Positions 14,913 through 17,346 of a stretch of 17,346 bases of DNA are shown piece by piece (the stretch's first letter is position 1; each line of letters starts with the position of its first letter). Made by a program: the position numbers and the translations under genes. This DNA comes from an uncultured Clostridia bacterium (GTDB lineage Bacteria > Bacillota > Clostridia > Christensenellales > CAG-314): contig CAKQXG010000028.1 in the NCBI GenBank assembly GCA_934281515.1, positions 1 to 17,346 of the forward strand, written 5' to 3'. The notes below the pieces were generated by a model that did not search any database, was not told the DNA's origin, and worked only from the letters and a program-made list of their open reading frames with translations.

Positions 14913-15122
14913 CTATTGGATAGGCGTAACGTTGCTGGCGCGGAGTTTGCCGTTTTTGCCGTCCTCTTCGATGTCGAAGGAAACTTTTTGTCCGTCTGCC
15001 AACGTCTTGAAGCCATCAACATTGATTGCGGAGAAGTGAACAAACACGTCCTCGCCACCCTCATCGTTGGAAATAAAGCCGTAGCCTTTGCCTGCGTTGA
15101 ACCATTTTACCGTACCTGTCAT
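14913..15122 (-). CDS. Cold-shock domain protein (CspA/CspB family)
   Basis: This encodes a 69-residue single cold-shock domain, a five-stranded OB fold that binds single-stranded RNA and DNA and acts as an RNA chaperone. RNP1 is KGYGFI (residues 12-17) and RNP2 VFVHF (26-30); the MTGTVKWFNAGKGYGF opening is canonical. Start: ATG 15122 with GGAGG upstream at 7-nt spacing; a longer frame to 15158 runs through the ribosome binding site. It is monocistronic, with a perfect promoter, a leader of about 105 nt and a strong terminator. The number of csp paralogues in the genome cannot be judged from this window. Confidence 0.96.
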   Translation of the reverse strand: MTGTVKWFNAGKGYGFISNDEGGEDVFVHFSAINVDGFKTLADGQKVSFDIEEDGKNGKLRASNVTPIQ

Positions 15123-15181
15123 CTTGGTACCTCCAAAGAATTTTTGTAACCGATTCAAAAGATGAGCACCAACTTATATTT

Positions 15182-15195
15182 ACGGAGCGGTCCGT
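15182..15195 (-). promoter_or_regulatory. Small hairpin in the csp leader
   Basis: ACGGA-gcgg-TCCGT forms a 5-bp stem within the leader of about 105 nt. Long structured leaders are usual for cold-shock mRNAs, where they control translation with temperature; this stem is the only clear local structure I see. Confidence 0.35.
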
Positions 15196-15234
15196 CAAGG
15201 TCAATTGCCGTCTTAATCTTCTATTACAACAATG

Positions 15235-15263
15235 ATTATAGTTGCTTTAAATTCAAATGTCAA
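15235..15263 (-). promoter_or_regulatory. Perfect consensus promoter of csp
   Basis: On the minus strand, TTGACA (15258-15263), exactly 17 nt, then TATAAT (15235-15240). Transcription would start near 15228. Confidence 0.92.
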
Positions 15264-15317
15264 TACTGTTTTTTAATAATATAATAAATAATTGATTTGT
15301 TCATTTTTGATGCCGTT

Positions 15318-15345
15318 TTGTGCGAGTGACATGTCGTGGTAAAAT
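15318..15345 (+). promoter_or_regulatory. Possible promoter A upstream of the radical SAM operon
   Basis: TTGTGC (15318-15323), a 16-nt spacer and TAAAAT (15340-15345), with GTGG directly before the -10. It resembles promoter B (15428-15456). The -10 overlaps a dyad (AAAATCGC 15341-15348 / GCGATTTT 15367-15374) that could be an operator. Confidence 0.35.
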
Positions 15346-15427
15346 CGCAGCAATTGTTGCACGGGAGCGATTTTGCACAAATAACCCACGTAATTGACAA
15401 AATCAACACATTTAGTCACTAAAACCC

Positions 15428-15456
15428 TTGTGTCTGCCGTCGGGTTGTGGTAAAAT
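15428..15456 (+). promoter_or_regulatory. Probable promoter B of the radical SAM operon
   Basis: TTGTGT (15428-15433), a 17-nt spacer and TAAAAT (15451-15456), with a TGG just before the -10 (extended -10). The start would be near 15463, immediately before the hairpin at 15466. Confidence 0.5.
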
Positions 15457-15465
15457 TATATATAA

Positions 15466-15514
15466 GTAAGTCGGCTTTGCGCATGGTTGTTTGGCGCAGC
15501 CGATATTGACTTAC
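15466..15514 (+). ncRNA. Structured leader RNA of the radical SAM operon (candidate)
   Basis: A long stem is predicted by eye: GTAAGTC (15466-15472) with GACTTAC (15508-15514), and inside it TCGGCT(TT)GCGC with GCGCAGCCGA. If promoter B is right, this hairpin begins within a few bases of the 5' end. Downstream, GGTGCC (15536-15541) can pair with GGCACC (15568-15573), or GACGG (15542-15546) with CCGTC (15572-15576), but not both at once. I do not recognise a known riboswitch class. Confidence 0.4.
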
Positions 15515-15587
15515 CGTGTAATATTTGCTGATCAGGGTGCCGACGGATGTGTATTATCGCCGATACAGGCACCGTCGAGACTGGGTT

Positions 15588-16493
15588 ATGGTCAATAAGC
15601 GACAACTTTTAAAAACTTACAAAAACGGCAATTACTATGTCCGCATATACGATGACGGTACCAAGGTGCGTGTAGGTAAGCAAAATTTTGCACCGAAGTT
15701 TCCCGAAAATATCGACATCAAGATTACGTCATACTGCGACGGCGGTTGTCCGATGTGCCACGAGGACTCTTCGCCCGACGGCACGCATGCGGACCTTGCG
15801 CAACCGTTTCTCGACACACTTGTCGGCGGCACGGAACTTGCTATCGGTGGCGGCAATCCGCTTGCACACCCCGATTTGGAGCGGTTTCTCATTCGCATGC
15901 AGTCGCAAGGCGTGGTGTGCAACATTACCGTGCGTCAAACGCACCTGTTTGCCAACGTCGACTACGTGCAGTCGCTTATCGACCGTCGACTTGTGCACGG
16001 CGTAGGCATATCCTTTACCCAAGCCGACGAACAACTGTTTGATTTTTGCCGTCGCAACCCCAACTGCGTTATTCATCTGATACTCGGCATGCACGGTATA
16101 GACGTACTGAATGCTCTTGCCGACAAGGGGCTGAAGGTACTTTGGCTAGGCTACAAGCGTTTCGGGCGCGGTGCAAAATACTACTCGGCAGAGGTCGAGC
16201 GAAAGATTGCCGAAGTCAAGGCGGTGTTTTACGACAACATCAACCGCTTTACGGTTGTCAGCCTGGACAACGTCGCCATGAACATGCTTGATGTGGCAGG
16301 ACATGTGTCTCCGCACAACTTTGCACGCCACTATATGGGCGACGAGGGGCGTTTTACAATGTATATCGACTTGGTGAAGAGGCGTTTCGCAATCAATTCC
16401 GTCACGCCCGAAAATAGGCGGTTTGAACTGACCGACAATATAACTACAATGTTTGCGCAGATACTTGCGCAGAAATCACCCGACAAGGAGTGA
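15588..16493 (+). CDS. Radical SAM protein of unknown substrate
   Basis: This encodes a 301-residue radical SAM enzyme. The 4Fe-4S cluster cysteines are Cys50, Cys54 and Cys57 in the CDGGCPMC motif (CxxxCxxC), and the SAM-contacting glycine motif is GGGNP (87-91). The N-terminus (KTYKNGNYYVRIYDDGTKVR) is a short beta-rich extension and the first core strand is IDIKITSYC. There is no SPASM-type cysteine cluster at the C-terminus, so a second cluster is not evident. I chose ATG 15588 because the N-terminus then resembles related proteins as I remember them; the frame stays open back to TTG 15525 and the ribosome binding site before 15588 is weak. The next gene starts 7 bases after its stop. Substrate and pathway are unknown. 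Confidence 0.82.
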   Translation: MVNKRQLLKTYKNGNYYVRIYDDGTKVRVGKQNFAPKFPENIDIKITSYCDGGCPMCHEDSSPDGTHADLAQPFLDTLVGGTELAIGGGNPLAHPDLERFLIRMQSQGVVCNITVRQTHLFANVDYVQSLIDRRLVHGVGISFTQADEQLFDFCRRNPNCVIHLILGMHGIDVLNALADKGLKVLWLGYKRFGRGAKYYSAEVERKIAEVKAVFYDNINRFTVVSLDNVAMNMLDVAGHVSPHNFARHYMGDEGRFTMYIDLVKRRFAINSVTPENRRFELTDNITTMFAQILAQKSPDKE

Positions 16494-16499
16494 CAGACT

Positions 16500-17330
16500 A
16501 TGAGAGTAAGTATAAGAAGAAACGTATTTGAAACCAACAGCAGTACCGAACATACGTTTACGTTCAGTGTACAAGACGCGGCTACAGCCGACTTCAAAGG
16601 CAAAGTGCCGTTTGCGACGTTCGACAAAAAGGCAGCTATCATCCAGTGGCTTTATGGCGAATGCTACGGCAGGGCGGACAATTTTTTCATAGGCGGTTTG
16701 ATGTTTTATCCCGACATGGCGGCGTCTCCAAGCAAGTTTAGCAAGGCGTTTCGCGACAAATTGTTCGAGATGACCGGCACCGACGAAAACACCGAACCCG
16801 ACATGGTGGTGGACGAGATTTGCAACCTAATCACTATTGACGAAAACGAGTACTTTGCCGATCCCGATTTCAACTACGCTTCCAAGGTAAATATGATTGA
16901 CTGGGAGCACGTCGAAAGCAACCTGTCGGAAAAAGAGTGCCGTACGCTTGCGTTGAAAATTGCGTTGTTTGTACTCTTCGAGTTTGACGGTCTGGCAGAT
17001 TACGAAAAGATGTTTTTTGACGTTTTGCAAAACAAATTCAACGGCGAATCTTTTATCGAGATCGAGGGCGGTTTTCTGGCAGACCAAACGGTGATTATCG
17101 GCGAGTTGTACAATATATTTCACGACATTGTGTTGAAACTCGGCGGTGTACCTATCGACAAAATTATGGAAAGGGTAGGCTACGTGGGAATAGACGGATT
17201 GCTGAACGATTACTACGACTTCTCGGTGTTTTCCGACGAGTTGGGAATCGACACATCCAACTACAAACGCTACGCCGACACCCTGACAAAGTTGCTTACC
17301 GACGATACGAAGATTATTTTTGCAGAGTAA
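16500..17330 (+). CDS. Uncharacterised acidic protein with N-terminal FETNSS motif
   Basis: This encodes 276 residues that I cannot assign to a functional family. The N-terminus, RRNVFETNSSTEHTF, carries a motif (FETNSS(S/T)xH) that I have seen at the start of hypothetical proteins from Clostridia and their phages; no function is known to me. The rest is acidic and mostly helical in appearance, with many Asp/Glu and aromatic residues, no signal peptide, no membrane segment and no obvious catalytic motif. Start: ATG 16500, with AAGGAG 9 bases upstream inside the last codons of the radical SAM gene, implying translational coupling. The partner could be substrate, recogniser or regulator of that enzyme; this is inference. 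Confidence 0.8.
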   Translation: MRVSIRRNVFETNSSTEHTFTFSVQDAATADFKGKVPFATFDKKAAIIQWLYGECYGRADNFFIGGLMFYPDMAASPSKFSKAFRDKLFEMTGTDENTEPDMVVDEICNLITIDENEYFADPDFNYASKVNMIDWEHVESNLSEKECRTLALKIALFVLFEFDGLADYEKMFFDVLQNKFNGESFIEIEGGFLADQTVIIGELYNIFHDIVLKLGGVPIDKIMERVGYVGIDGLLNDYYDFSVFSDELGIDTSNYKRYADTLTKLLTDDTKIIFAE

Positions 17331-17340
17331 CCGAGCTGTA

Positions 17341-17346
17341 TAGGAG
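17341..17346 (+). promoter_or_regulatory. Ribosome binding site of a gene beyond the window
   Basis: The window ends in TAGGAG, 10 bases after the stop of the FETNSS protein gene. Its position suggests that a third gene of the operon starts a few bases further on. Confidence 0.5.

Noticed and set aside
15525..15587. TTG start adding 21 residues to the radical SAM protein
   Set aside because: No ribosome binding site precedes it and the added residues coincide with the structured leader; ATG 15588 gives a more typical N-terminus, though this remains uncertain.

Overview
The window looks like a chromosomal segment of a low-to-mid GC Bacillota, probably an uncultured gut Clostridia lineage. The grounds are a RexB/AddB-type nuclease, an RqcH (NFACT) protein, an M42 peptidase, a CadC/CadA-type metal operon, consensus sigma-A promoters, GGAGG-type ribosome binding sites and double-hairpin intergenic repeats of a kind common in gut Clostridia. 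I see no tRNA, rRNA, CRISPR array, transposase or integrase.

Layout. (1) 2-1294: 3' part of a plus-strand type II topoisomerase A subunit, best matched to ParC. (2) 1295-2108: about 800 bases of inverted and palindromic repeats, with one doubtful minus-strand ORF for a CxxC mini-protein. (3) 2109-5360: addB-like nuclease gene, apparently monocistronic, with its own terminator. (4) 5361-5697: direct repeats plus a perfect 21-bp hairpin. (5) 5698-6405 (minus) tcdA and 6565-7404 (plus) a diacylglycerol-kinase-family gene, divergently transcribed. (6) 7611-9311 (minus) rqcH and 9711-10736 (minus) an M42 aminopeptidase. (7) 10907-13622: a minus-strand metal-efflux operon, promoter/operator - ArsR/CadC sensor - stand-alone HMA metallochaperone - Zn/Cd P1B-type ATPase. 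(8) 13866-14690: a collagen-like protein with a Cys-rich head and a BclA-like C-terminal domain. (9) 14913-15122 (minus): a cold-shock protein with a perfect consensus promoter. (10) 15318-17346: a structured leader followed by a radical SAM gene and a gene for an acidic protein with an N-terminal FETNSS motif. A ribosome binding site at the very end of the window implies that this operon continues.

Two things stand out. First, a dispersed hairpin family occurs six times, always in the same orientation on the plus strand whatever the direction of the neighbouring genes, and always between genes. Second, the translationally coupled radical SAM / FETNSS-protein pair behind a structured leader is the best candidate in the window for an uncharacterised system. 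The metal operon is the best understood unit: sensor, operator, chaperone and pump are all present, and each intercistronic gap carries a hairpin.
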